Positions 8,574-16,590 of a DNA stretch of 24,737 nt are shown one piece after another; the stretch's first letter is position 1; the number at the start of each line of letters is the position of its first letter. Under the pieces are notes generated by a model. The model had not been told where the DNA came from and made no database searches. It saw nothing but the letters and a program-made list of their open reading frames with translations. Origin of the DNA: Treponema sp. (GTDB lineage: Bacteria; Spirochaetota; Spirochaetia; Treponematales; Breznakiellaceae); contig JAITRD010000021.1 of NCBI GenBank assembly GCA_031288575.1, positions 1 through 24,737 of the forward strand, read 5' to 3'. The position numbers were made by a program, and so were the translations under genes.

Positions 8574-9025
8574 ACTCCCGTCGATCCGAATCCCCCCTTA
8601 CCCCGTTTTGTTTCAGACAATAAACCGCTTTCCAGAATAATGGCCCGGTTTACCGGAGTAATAACCAATTGGGCTATCCGGTCCCCGTCATGAATGGTAA
8701 CCGGCTCATTCCCCAAATTGATAAGGATGATTTCCACTTCTCCCCGGTAATCCGCGTCAATTGTGCCGGGGGAATTTAACACCGTAATGCCCTGCCGGGC
8801 GGCAAGACCCGACCGGGGCCTAATTTGCCCCTCATAACCCGGGGGAATTTCCATGATAAGCCCCGTAGGTATCCGTTCCCGGCCCAAGGGGGGAATAACC
8901 AGTTCCTTAAAAAGCAAAGCCCTAAGATCCATTCCTGAAGCCCCTTCGGTTTCATATTGGGGAAGCCGGGCTTCAGGATTTTTTTTCAATACCCTTATGT
9001 TCGGTTCCGGCGTCCGGTTAACCAT
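8570..9025 (-). CDS. dut: Deoxyuridine 5'-triphosphate nucleotidohydrolase (dUTPase)
   Basis: dUTPase hydrolyses dUTP to dUMP and pyrophosphate, keeping uracil out of DNA and supplying dUMP for thymidylate. All five trimeric dUTPase motifs are present in order in 151 residues: GASGMDLRA (motif I), RPRSGLAARQGI (II), GTIDADYRGEV (III, with the catalytic Asp), GDRIAQLVI (IV) and the C-terminal RGKGGFGSTGV (V), which closes over the active site. Length is typical. The ATG at 9025 has AAGGTGG upstream. It lies 35 bases after the pnp stop, and its own stop overlaps the LptF-like start as ATGA. Confidence 0.97.
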   Translation of the reverse strand: MVNRTPEPNIRVLKKNPEARLPQYETEGASGMDLRALLFKELVIPPLGRERIPTGLIMEIPPGYEGQIRPRSGLAARQGITVLNSPGTIDADYRGEVEIILINLGNEPVTIHDGDRIAQLVITPVNRAIILESGLLSETKRGKGGFGSTGV

Positions 9026-9060
9026 GGATCACCACCTTGTTTCACGCCGCTTTATGCCTT

Positions 9061-11220
9061 TTAATAACGGCGGGGCCGTTCATCCCTTGAACGCCGGTCC
9101 TCCCGGGACGGAGCCTCCTCCCCCGCGGGATCAATGGCATCAATATAGGAAAGATTAAGCCTTCCCTGCTTATCAATTTCCAAAAGCTTAACCGGTATTT
9201 CCTGGCCTTCTTTAATGACATCGGTGACCGTAGCAATACGCTGCCGGGAAAGCTTAGAAATGTGTACCAGCCCTTCTTTGCCCGGCAGGATCTCCACAAA
9301 GGCGCCAAAGTCCATGATCCGTTTTACGGTACCGTTGTAGATCCGGCCCAACTCCGGGTCAGACACGATCCCCGTAACCGCCGCCTTAGCGTCTTCGGCG
9401 TCCTTTGCGTTTTTTCCATAAATAGTAACCGTTCCGTCATTATCGGTATTGATACTGACCCGGTACTGTTCACAAAGGGCCTTGACGTTTTTACCCCCCG
9501 GGCCGATAAGAGCGCCGATTTTATCCACATCAATTCTCATGGTTACGATCTTAGGGGCATACTCACTGATAGCCTCCGCGGGTTTATTGATGGTCTTATT
9601 CATAATGGAAAGGATATGAAGCCTTCCCCGTTTGGCCTGATCCAGGGCTTTCCGCATGATCTCCGGGCTAACCCCGACGATCTTAATATCCATCTGGAAG
9701 CCGGTAATTCCCTCTTCGGTGCCGGCCACCTTAAAGTCCATATCTCCCAGGTGATCCTCTTCCCCCAGGATATCCGAAAGCACCGCGTAACGATCCCCGG
9801 GACCGCCTTTGCCTTCGGTGATAAGCCCCATGGCAATGCCCGCCACGGGTTTTTTTATGGGAACCCCGGCGTTGAGCATAGCGAGGGTTCCCCCGCAGAC
9901 CGACGCCATAGAGGAGGATCCGTTGGATTCCATGATTTCCGAAACCACCCGGATTGTGTAGGGAAATTGTTCTTTGGAGGGAACCATGGCTTCCAGGGAG
10001 CGGCGGGCCAGGTTTCCGTGACCTATTTCCCGGCGGCCGGTACCCATGCGGCCTACCTCCCCCACCGAATAGGGAGGGAAATTGTAATGAAGGATAAAGT
10101 TTTCCCGTTTATCCCCGTCAATATCGTCGTAGATCTGTTCATCAAAGACCGTCCCCAGGGTAGTTACCACCAGGGCCTGGGTTTCCCCCCGGGTAAAAAG
10201 GGCCGATCCGTGAGTCCGGGCGAGGATGCCCACCTCGCAACTGATGCCGCGAATGTCCTCCGTTCCCCGGCCATCCACCCGCCGTCCCTCATTCAAAATC
10301 GACGAACGGAGGATCTCATATTCCATGTCCTCAAAAAGGGCGTCAAAAAGCTTCTGCTGAATCTCATCTTCAAGCTGGGACTCGTATTGGGCCTTGATGC
10401 CCGCTTTAACGGCGGCAATAGCCTCATGGCGTTCCTGTTTGCCCTTGACAAAACAGGCTGTCTCAAGCCGGGGATAGGCTTCGGACCGAATAGCCTCCCT
10501 GTTTTCCAAGGTGAAGGAGGTTTCCGCCAGGGGCAGTTTTGTTTTACCCGCAAGTTCCCGCAGCTTTTCCTGGAGGGCGCAAAATTCTATAATGACCTCA
10601 CGGGCTTTTTCAAGGGCCTCGATCATGAGGTCCTCCCCCACTTCGGCGCCCCCCCCTTCTACCATGGTGATGCCGTCCTTGGTACCGGCAACTACGATTT
10701 CCAATTTTGATCTTTCGATTTCTTCATAGGTGGGATTTACAATAAGCTCCCCGTCCACGGCGCACACCCGCACTCCCGCGGTGGGCCCATTAAAGGGAAT
10801 GTCCGAAATGTGCACCGCCGCGGAGGACGCGATGATGGCCAAAATATCCGGGGGATTTACCTGATCGGTAGAAACCGTGGTGGGCACCACCTGGATTTCC
10901 CGGCCAAAACTTTTTTCAAAAAGGGGCCGCATGGGCCGGTCGATGAGCCGGGAAACAAGAATTTCCTTATCCTTGGGCCGGCCCTCCCGCTTAATAAACC
11001 CCCCGGGGATTTTACCTGCGGCATAATATTTTTCGTTATAATCTACCGTAAGGGGGACATAATCGAGGCCTTCCACCGTTTGGGATGAAGCGCAGACCGT
11101 GGCGATAACCGCCGAACCCGCGTATTGAGCAAAAACTGAGCCGTTAGCCTGTTTTGCAATCCTGCCGGTCTCGAGGATTAATTCTTTACCGGCAATTTGA
11201 AATGATACTCTTTGAGCCAT
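9061..11220 (-). CDS. pnp: Polynucleotide phosphorylase
   Basis: PNPase degrades RNA 3' to 5' using phosphate and releases nucleoside diphosphates; it can also add tails in reverse. The 719 residues show the full domain order: first RNase PH core (about 1-140), helical linker, second RNase PH core (about 315-545), KH domain with LIGPGGKNVKAL (571-582) and S1 domain (about 625-693). FTRGETQALVVTTLG and GEEDHLGDMDFK, with the conserved acidic residues at 493 and 495, mark the catalytic core. A short charged tail rich in Arg, Asp and Glu follows the S1 domain. The ATG at 11220 has AGGAAA upstream. It lies downstream of rpsO, as in many bacteria, with a 195-base gap that carries hairpins. Confidence 0.98.
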   Translation of the reverse strand: MAQRVSFQIAGKELILETGRIAKQANGSVFAQYAGSAVIATVCASSQTVEGLDYVPLTVDYNEKYYAAGKIPGGFIKREGRPKDKEILVSRLIDRPMRPLFEKSFGREIQVVPTTVSTDQVNPPDILAIIASSAAVHISDIPFNGPTAGVRVCAVDGELIVNPTYEEIERSKLEIVVAGTKDGITMVEGGGAEVGEDLMIEALEKAREVIIEFCALQEKLRELAGKTKLPLAETSFTLENREAIRSEAYPRLETACFVKGKQERHEAIAAVKAGIKAQYESQLEDEIQQKLFDALFEDMEYEILRSSILNEGRRVDGRGTEDIRGISCEVGILARTHGSALFTRGETQALVVTTLGTVFDEQIYDDIDGDKRENFILHYNFPPYSVGEVGRMGTGRREIGHGNLARRSLEAMVPSKEQFPYTIRVVSEIMESNGSSSMASVCGGTLAMLNAGVPIKKPVAGIAMGLITEGKGGPGDRYAVLSDILGEEDHLGDMDFKVAGTEEGITGFQMDIKIVGVSPEIMRKALDQAKRGRLHILSIMNKTINKPAEAISEYAPKIVTMRIDVDKIGALIGPGGKNVKALCEQYRVSINTDNDGTVTIYGKNAKDAEDAKAAVTGIVSDPELGRIYNGTVKRIMDFGAFVEILPGKEGLVHISKLSRQRIATVTDVIKEGQEIPVKLLEIDKQGRLNLSYIDAIDPAGEEAPSREDRRSRDERPRRY

Positions 11221-11258
11221 AATTTCCTAACCAAACATAATACTTTTCAGGTATATCG

Positions 11259-11280
11259 GCGGGGGCTTACTGAACCCCCG
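11259..11280 (-). promoter_or_regulatory. GC-rich hairpin in the pnp leader
   Basis: On the minus strand, CGGGGG (11280-11275) can pair with CCCCCG (11265-11260). A UU/AG extension makes a stem of about 8 pairs with a 5-base loop. No U-tract follows, so it is not a standard terminator. It ends about 40 bases before the pnp ATG. In enterobacteria a pnp leader stem is cut by RNase III and then used for PNPase autoregulation; a comparable role here is inference. Confidence 0.5.
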
Positions 11281-11324
11281 TATAGGAATTAATATACCCC
11301 GCATCTGCCAGGATATATTCAAAT

Positions 11325-11377
11325 AAAAAACCCGGCTCCCGGCCTGACGATTTTCATTCAACCGGTTCCGGGCAGCC
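11325..11377 (-). terminator. Possible intrinsic terminator after rpsO
   Basis: Reading the minus strand, GGCUGCCCGG (11377-11368) can pair with CCGGGAGCC (11342-11334) with one bulged base across a 25-base loop. GGG and six U residues follow (11330-11325). A shorter local hairpin using CCGG-GAG-CCGG is an alternative. It lies about 40 bases past the rpsO stop and would split rpsO from pnp or allow only partial read-through. The long loop lowers confidence. Confidence 0.45.
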
Positions 11378-11415
11378 CTGACGCTTTACCAAACCCCGCC
11401 GGGCCCATAAAGCGT

Positions 11416-11685
11416 TTACTTACGAAGGCTTAGTTCTTTAAGAAGGGAGCGGTACTTTTCAAGGTTCTCTCGCTGAATATACTTCAGCAAACGCCGCCGT
11501 TTGCCAACCAGGATCAATAAGCCCCGCTGCCCGGACTTGTCTTTTTTAAATTGTTTGCAATGCTCCGTAAGCTGATTTATCCGCTCAGTCAGCAGGGCAA
11601 TCTGGACCTCCGATGCGCCGGTATCCTTTTCACTGCTACCGAACTTTGTTACAATGGAGGTTACATTTTCTTTCGTTAGTGCCAT
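11416..11685 (-). CDS. rpsO: 30S ribosomal protein S15
   Basis: S15 binds the central domain of 16S rRNA early in 30S assembly and contributes to an intersubunit bridge. The 89 residues match the family length and pattern: GSSEKDTGASEVQIALLTERINQLTEH near the N terminus, and KSGQRGLLILVGKRRRLLKYI in the rRNA-binding helix region. The ATG at 11685 has a strong AAGGAGAG site upstream. A hairpin lies between the ribF stop and this start, a place where S15 commonly represses its own translation in other bacteria. The rpsO-pnp order is conserved in many phyla. Confidence 0.98.
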   Translation of the reverse strand: MALTKENVTSIVTKFGSSEKDTGASEVQIALLTERINQLTEHCKQFKKDKSGQRGLLILVGKRRRLLKYIQRENLEKYRSLLKELSLRK

Positions 11686-11716
11686 ATATATTTACTCTCC
11701 TTGGAAACCAATAAGG

Positions 11717-11747
11717 GTACTGAAAATCTTGGGAAATTTTTCAGTAC
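11717..11747 (-). promoter_or_regulatory. Inverted repeat in the rpsO leader
   Basis: GTACTGAAAA (11717-11726) and TTTTCAGTAC (11738-11747) form a perfect 10-base inverted repeat with an 11-base loop. It fills most of the 64-base gap between the ribF stop and the rpsO ribosome-binding site. No U-tract follows on the minus strand. It could be an S15 autoregulatory leader, an mRNA-processing site or a protein-binding palindrome. Confidence 0.5.
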
Positions 11748-11749
11748 GG

Positions 11750-12529
11750 TCATATAAATTCAAGACGCTCCGCATTGAAAGGGGCGGAAACAAAAACCTT
11801 TCCCTTCTCCAGGAAAATCTCCGTTTTTACCCCTCCGGGGGCATCCCTTCCGTAAAGGATCACCCCGTAACGGCCATCCGGGGGAGTAATCCGGTGCCGG
11901 GAAAAAAGGTCAAACACCGTCCCCCGCTCTTTTTCCCGGCTATAAGCCCCGGCGGAAATGTCCGCCAGATCAAGCTCCGCCTTTCGGCCCAAAAAAACCG
12001 CCGCCCCCGCCAGATCCCCCGCGGTAATGACCGAACGGATACGGCTGGAACTTACCGGGCAACCGGCTTCTTGAACCGGATGAATCACCTCGGTAGGAAT
12101 TCCATCCCGCTCATTCATTCTCTTGATATCCGCCGCATGGGTATCAAGGCGGTAACCGCAACGAAAGTTGCTGCCGATAGCTAAAAAGACTAAATTGCCC
12201 CGCTTTTTCAAAAGATCAAAAAATTCCAGCCCCTTCAGTTTACTGAAATTTTCAGTAAAGTCAATGAGGATGGTACGGGCAACCCCTAATTGTTCAAAAA
12301 CAGCCAGTTTTTGCCGCAAACTAAAAATATCCCCCCCGTAACTATGGGGGCGGATCATTATTTTAGGATTTTGCCTAAAGGTAACCACCGTAGGAAGGGG
12401 CCCGCGGCGGACAATCCGTTCTATCAGGGCTTGATGCCCCCGGTGCACCCCGTCAAACACTCCGACGGTCATAGCCGCGGGTTCCTGAGAAAGGGCCGTG
12501 ATAAAACCCTGCCACTCAATCACGCGCAT
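11750..12529 (-). CDS. ribF: FAD synthetase (RibF-type FMN adenylyltransferase) with a reduced C-terminal domain
   Basis: The N-terminal nucleotidyltransferase half is clear: GVFDGVHRGH (residues 23-32), the AIGSNFRCG segment (117-125) and VSSSRIR (159-165). This domain joins FMN and ATP to give FAD. In bifunctional RibF (about 310 residues) a riboflavin kinase domain of about 120 residues follows. Here only about 75 residues remain after the FAD-synthetase core. The kinase signature around G-F-P-T-A-N is not visible, although PPDGRYGVILYG faintly recalls a piece of that fold. I chose ATG at 12529 (MRVIEW), inside the end of truB; ATGs at 12541 and 12535 are also possible. The upstream extension to 12691 is only truB read in another frame. 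Overlap with truB is 14 bases. Confidence 0.85.
   Translation of the reverse strand: MRVIEWQGFITALSQEPAAMTVGVFDGVHRGHQALIERIVRRGPLPTVVTFRQNPKIMIRPHSYGGDIFSLRQKLAVFEQLGVARTILIDFTENFSKLKGLEFFDLLKKRGNLVFLAIGSNFRCGYRLDTHAADIKRMNERDGIPTEVIHPVQEAGCPVSSSRIRSVITAGDLAGAAVFLGRKAELDLADISAGAYSREKERGTVFDLFSRHRITPPDGRYGVILYGRDAPGGVKTEIFLEKGKVFVSAPFNAERLEFI
12239..12259. repeat. Perfect palindrome inside ribF
   Basis: TTTACTGAAA and TTTCAGTAAA flank a single central T, giving 10-base arms. The core ACTGAAA/TTTCAGT is the same as in the rpsO leader hairpin about 500 bases away. It lies in coding sequence, so chance plus codon content is possible. Confidence 0.5.
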
Positions 12530-13472
12530 AGACATATCCATAGGCCCATTTCCCGGCTTTTTTTTCCATGATCCCCGCAAAGCCGCCGGAAAAAAAAACT
12601 CCGGCGGCAAAATCCTCCCCCGCTCCCCCGCCCGTGAAAACAGGAGGACAGCCGTCCCTGTTCCGGGGAAAACGGAGCTTTGCCTCATCAATAAAGGTCT
12701 CCGGTTTTTTCCCCCGGATCATATTGGGCAAGTCCCGGTCTTCAATAAACAGGTAAGGAAGCCCCAGGGCTTCAAAAACGGTTTCATCAATGGGCCGCAG
12801 GGCATTAATAAGGGACCTTCGGGATGGCTCATCCTCTGGGGATAGTTCAAAGGCCCGGGAAAGCGCGAAGCCGCCGACCCTGCTCCGGTTCAGGGAAATC
12901 AGATAAGCCCGGGAATGGGCCGCCAGGGCAATATCCCGGGCCAGGGCCCGGATATAGGTTCCCTTCGAACAACGAACCCGGATACGGGCCAGGGGAACTT
13001 CATAAGAGAGGAGGTTCAGTTCATAAATTAATACCGGCCGTTGGGGAAGAACCGGTTCAGTACCGGATCGGGCAAGACGGGACGCCCGCTCGCCCCCCAG
13101 ATGCACCGCGGAATAGGCCGGGGGCGTCTGGAGTATTTCCCCCCGAAAAGCAGGAAGGGCCGCTTCTACAGCCTCCCGGCTGGGGGGAGCCGCTTCGGCT
13201 ACGGGAAGGCCCTCGGGGTCCAGGGTATCGGTTTCAAGCCCAAAGCGGATGATTCCCTCATAGGTTTTTTCACAGCCGGAAAACCAGGGGGTAAGTTTTA
13301 CCGCCCTGCCGATCAGTACCAAAAGGAGCCCTTCGGCAAATTTATCCAGGGTGCCTGTATGGCCGACCTTCCCGGTGCCCAGGGCTTTTTTTACCGGATA
13401 AAGAGACTCAAAAGAAGTCTGTCCCCCTTTTTTCCGGAGAAGAAGCAATCCATTTTTTTCAATTTCCCGCAT
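12516..13472 (-). CDS. truB: tRNA pseudouridine(55) synthase
   Basis: TruB makes pseudouridine 55 in the T-loop of tRNAs. The 318-residue product has the catalytic region KVGHTGTLDKFAEGLL with Asp43 as the expected nucleophile, a YEGIIRFGLETDTLDPEG segment, and the CSKGTYIRALARDI motif (168-181). The usual Pro after the catalytic Asp (GTLDP) is Lys here, and the following residues are FAEG. The C-terminal part (about 235-318) contains a Gly-rich GGGAGEDFAAGVFF stretch typical of the PUA-like tail. The start at 13472 overlaps the rbfA end by 14 bases, and the end overlaps the ribF start. Such overlaps suggest coupled translation in the rbfA-truB-ribF block. Confidence 0.96.
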   Translation of the reverse strand: MREIEKNGLLLLRKKGGQTSFESLYPVKKALGTGKVGHTGTLDKFAEGLLLVLIGRAVKLTPWFSGCEKTYEGIIRFGLETDTLDPEGLPVAEAAPPSREAVEAALPAFRGEILQTPPAYSAVHLGGERASRLARSGTEPVLPQRPVLIYELNLLSYEVPLARIRVRCSKGTYIRALARDIALAAHSRAYLISLNRSRVGGFALSRAFELSPEDEPSRRSLINALRPIDETVFEALGLPYLFIEDRDLPNMIRGKKPETFIDEAKLRFPRNRDGCPPVFTGGGAGEDFAAGVFFSGGFAGIMEKKAGKWAYGYVYARD

Positions 13473-13875
13473 CGTTATCGTCGCTTAGGTCCTCAATTTT
13501 TTTTACTATCTCAAATCCCTCTTTAATGCCCCTGTCTTCATGAAAACGGAGACGGGGAGTCTGCCGGATCCGCATTTGCCCCGCGATCTGGGCCTGGATG
13601 AACCCGGCGGCGCTCCGTAATCCTTCCAGAGCCCGGGAGAGGCTTCCCTCAGAAATCCCCTTCCCTTTTTCGCCGGCCTTATCGGCGGATGAAGAGGCGG
13701 GTTTAAAACTTGAAACATAAACATCGGCATAGCTGAAATCCCGGGACACCCTGACCCGGGTTACCGATAAAAAGGGATCAATCCGGGGATCCTTTATTTT
13801 GCCTTCCACGATAAGGGCCCCTATTTTTTCCTGAATAAGGCGCCCTACCCGTTCTGTCCTGTATTCCGCCGCCAT
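13459..13875 (-). CDS. rbfA: Ribosome-binding factor A
   Basis: RbfA is a small KH-like protein that binds the immature 30S subunit and helps process the 5' end of 16S rRNA, especially in the cold. The 138 residues carry the family pattern: RVGRLIQEKIGALIVEGKIKDPR at the start, VTRVRVSRDFSYADVYVS in the middle and RLRFHEDRGIKEG near the end. A Ser/Ala/Lys-rich insert (about residues 62-76) separates two strands. The ATG at 13875 begins two bases after the infB stop. Its 3' end runs into truB. Confidence 0.96.
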   Translation of the reverse strand: MAAEYRTERVGRLIQEKIGALIVEGKIKDPRIDPFLSVTRVRVSRDFSYADVYVSSFKPASSSADKAGEKGKGISEGSLSRALEGLRSAAGFIQAQIAGQMRIRQTPRLRFHEDRGIKEGFEIVKKIEDLSDDNDAGN

Positions 13876-13877
13876 AA

Positions 13878-16535
13878 CTACCCGGTTAATTTCCGCGCAA
13901 CCTCGACGATTTCAAAAACTTCGAGTTGATCATTTACCTCGACGGTATCGAATCCCTCAAGGCCGATACCGCATTCATATCCCGTAGCGACTTCCCGGAC
14001 ATCATCCTTAAAACGCCGGAGGGACGCGATTTTGCCGGTATGGATGACAATCTCATTCCTGATTACATTGACACTGGCGCTCCGTTTTACCGTTCCGGTA
14101 AGGACATAACAGCCCGCAATGGTCCCCGCTTTGGGAACCTTGAAGGTATTCCGGACCTCTACCGTGGCGATGATTTCTTCTTTGGTATCGGGTTTGAGCA
14201 TCCCCTCCATGGCCTGCCGGATTTCCTCTACCGCCTTATAGATGATATTGTAGCGGCGGATATCCACCTTTTCCTGATCCGCCAGGAGCTTAGCCTTGGG
14301 TACCGGCCGGACATTAAATCCGATGATGATGGCGTTAGACGCAATGGCCAGATCCACATCCCCTTCATTAATGGCCCCGGGAAGGGCCTGGATAACGTTA
14401 AGCCGTACTTCCTTATTGGAAAGTTTTTCCAAACTGGAACGGAGGGCCTCTGCGGATCCCTGGACATCGGCCTTAATGATGACCTTGAGTTCCTGGATGG
14501 CTCCGTCGCTGATGGTGTCGTAAAGGTTGTCCAGGGTAATCTTTTTGATGTTCTTAGCGTCCTCAAAACGTTTGAGTTCCTGCCGTTTTGCCGAGATTCC
14601 CCGGGCTACCTTTTCGTCTTCCACCACCTGCAGGGGGTCCCCGGCATTGGGGATACCCTCGAAACCAAGCACCTCAATGGGCATAGAAGGGGTCGCTATT
14701 TCGGCCTTTTCCCCCCGGTCATTAAAGAGGGCCCGTACTTTACCCGGCCATATCCCCGCCACAAAGGAATCCCCGATTTTAAGGGTTCCCCGTTCCACTA
14801 TGACCGTAGCGACAATGCCCCGGCCGTGATCGATCCGGGATTCGAGGACCTTCCCTTCGGCGTTATGGTTATAATTTGCCTTGAAGTCCAGCAATTCCGC
14901 TTCCAGAAGTATGGCATCAATAAGCTTATCAATACCCTCTTTACGCAGGGCGGACAGCTCCACAAACATGGTCTGCCCTCCCCAGTCTTCCGGCATGAGC
15001 CCCAATTCCGAAAGCTGGCTTTTTACCTTGTCCGGATTTGCCTCGGGTTTGTCCATTTTATTGACCGCGACAATGATGGGGACCTCCGCTTCCTTGGCAT
15101 GGTTAATCGCCTCTATGGTTTGGGGCATGACCCCGTCATCGGCGGCAACCACCAGAACCACAATATCGGTTACCTGGGCGCCCCGGGCCCGCATCCGGGT
15201 AAAGGCCTCATGACCGGGGGTATCAAGGAAGGTGATCCGCCCGTGGGCGGTATCCACCGTATAGGCGCCGATATGCTGGGTAATGCCGCCGAATTCCCCG
15301 GAAACTACATCGGCGCTCCGGATGGCATCCAGCAGTTTGGTTTTACCGTGATCCACATGGCCCATGACGGTAACCACCGGCGGCCGGGAAATCATATCCG
15401 CCCCGTCGTCCGTACCGGTATCAATAACCGTTTCGTCGTAGAGGCTGATAATGTTGACATCCGCCCCGAATTCCGAAGCCAGGATAGCGGCGGTTTCCGC
15501 ATCGATTTGCTGGTTAATGGTAACCATCATCCCCATGCTCATCAATTTCTGGATAAGATCCGAGGCTTTGAGGTTCATCTTACGGGCTAATTCAGAAACG
15601 GAGATAACCTCCATGATATCGATTGACTTCGGTACCGGATTGGTTGTCTGGGCGATCTTTTTTTTGGTCTGGAGGAGTTTTTCCTCCATTTCCAATCCCT
15701 TTTCCTTCCGGTTATAAACAGTCTTTTTTGCTTTGAAGGATTTCTTAACCGGCCCCTTCCCTTCGGGCACGGAGGTAGTTTGAGGAGGGGCGCTTCCTCC
15801 TCTGGGGCCGCTTCTGCCGGCGCCCCCGGGACGGGGACCGAATCCGCCCGGCCGGGCTCCTCCCGGCACAAAACCGGGCCTTGCCCCGCCGGCGCCTCCC
15901 GGACGGGGAGCCCCGCCGCCAAAAGGACGGGGAGAACCGGAAAAATTGGAACGGTAGCCGGTATTCCCTCCCTCAGGGGGCCGGTTGCCCACAGGCCGCC
16001 CGCCGACCCTTCCCGCCGCGCCTACAGGCCTGGCCGGGAAAGGAAGCTGGGATGCCCCTTTTCCTTCTTCCCGCGGATGCCGGTTGCCCACGGGTTTTCC
16101 TCCAACCCTCCCCGCCACGACCGCGGGCCGCTGGGTTACGGGAAAGGATGTCACGCGGCTTTCATCCCGGTTTTCCCCGCCGGGTTTTGCCGGAGGGCTT
16201 GGGGGTTTTATTTCCTTTGCGGAAACTGCGGCGTTTCCTTCCCGAGGGGGTTCTTCCCGCACAGGTTTTGTTTCCCCGCCATGCTCGGGCTTATCCCGAA
16301 CCGGCTCAGAAACAACAACCTCGTGGGTGACCACCTTCGGCTGAGATTTTTTAGGCGGCGGTGAAACAGGACCGGCAAAAACCGGGGGCTTCTTTTTTAC
16401 CACAATCACCTTACGGCGTTCCCCATGTTCCGGGGGAGGAACGTTTTTGGTCCCCCCCTCCGAATTTTCATGCTCATTCTGGGAATGCTTAATGAGTTCT
16501 GTTTTGGGTCTTTGGGTATTGTCTTCCTCAGCCAT
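13878..16535 (-). CDS. infB: Translation initiation factor IF-2
   Basis: IF-2 is the GTPase that brings initiator fMet-tRNA to the 30S subunit and promotes 50S joining. The 885-residue protein has a long low-complexity N-terminal region (about 1-265), then an IF2_N motif ISVSELARKMNLKASDLIQ (311-329). The G domain follows: GHVDHGKT (392-399, P-loop), GITQHIGAY (417-425), DTPGHE (438-443) and NKMD (492-495). Domains II to IV reach the C terminus. The N-terminal part contains two copies of AGRVGG(K/R)PVGNR (141-151 and 174-184) and a Gly/Pro/Arg stretch (200-245). All GTPase motifs are intact. It lies 55 bases after nusA, with AAAGGTGG before the ATG, in the conserved nusA-infB-rbfA order. Confidence 0.98.
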   Translation of the reverse strand: MAEEDNTQRPKTELIKHSQNEHENSEGGTKNVPPPEHGERRKVIVVKKKPPVFAGPVSPPPKKSQPKVVTHEVVVSEPVRDKPEHGGETKPVREEPPREGNAAVSAKEIKPPSPPAKPGGENRDESRVTSFPVTQRPAVVAGRVGGKPVGNRHPREEGKGASQLPFPARPVGAAGRVGGRPVGNRPPEGGNTGYRSNFSGSPRPFGGGAPRPGGAGGARPGFVPGGARPGGFGPRPGGAGRSGPRGGSAPPQTTSVPEGKGPVKKSFKAKKTVYNRKEKGLEMEEKLLQTKKKIAQTTNPVPKSIDIMEVISVSELARKMNLKASDLIQKLMSMGMMVTINQQIDAETAAILASEFGADVNIISLYDETVIDTGTDDGADMISRPPVVTVMGHVDHGKTKLLDAIRSADVVSGEFGGITQHIGAYTVDTAHGRITFLDTPGHEAFTRMRARGAQVTDIVVLVVAADDGVMPQTIEAINHAKEAEVPIIVAVNKMDKPEANPDKVKSQLSELGLMPEDWGGQTMFVELSALRKEGIDKLIDAILLEAELLDFKANYNHNAEGKVLESRIDHGRGIVATVIVERGTLKIGDSFVAGIWPGKVRALFNDRGEKAEIATPSMPIEVLGFEGIPNAGDPLQVVEDEKVARGISAKRQELKRFEDAKNIKKITLDNLYDTISDGAIQELKVIIKADVQGSAEALRSSLEKLSNKEVRLNVIQALPGAINEGDVDLAIASNAIIIGFNVRPVPKAKLLADQEKVDIRRYNIIYKAVEEIRQAMEGMLKPDTKEEIIATVEVRNTFKVPKAGTIAGCYVLTGTVKRSASVNVIRNEIVIHTGKIASLRRFKDDVREVATGYECGIGLEGFDTVEVNDQLEVFEIVEVARKLTG

Positions 16536-16590
16536 AATCCACCTTTACTGTAAAAAACGTCCGGTTAAAAACCGTTTCTGGGCACCAGTT

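Noticed and set aside
9262..10710. A 482-codon open frame on the plus strand opposite pnp
   Set aside because: pnp is certain and complete. The antisense frame has no recognisable domain and follows from codon usage in pnp.
11281..11325. A separate promoter for pnp
   Set aside because: TTGAAT and TATATT are present on the minus strand but about 20 bases apart; not good enough to list as a feature.
12530..12691. N-terminal extension of ribF
   Set aside because: This stretch is the 3' end of truB in another frame. The FAD-synthetase family begins close to MRVIEW, so the start was set at 12529.
13926..15590. A 554-codon open frame on the plus strand opposite infB
   Set aside because: It lies wholly opposite the conserved GTPase part of infB. 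Its His/Asp/Gly-rich composition is what the complement of this codon usage gives.
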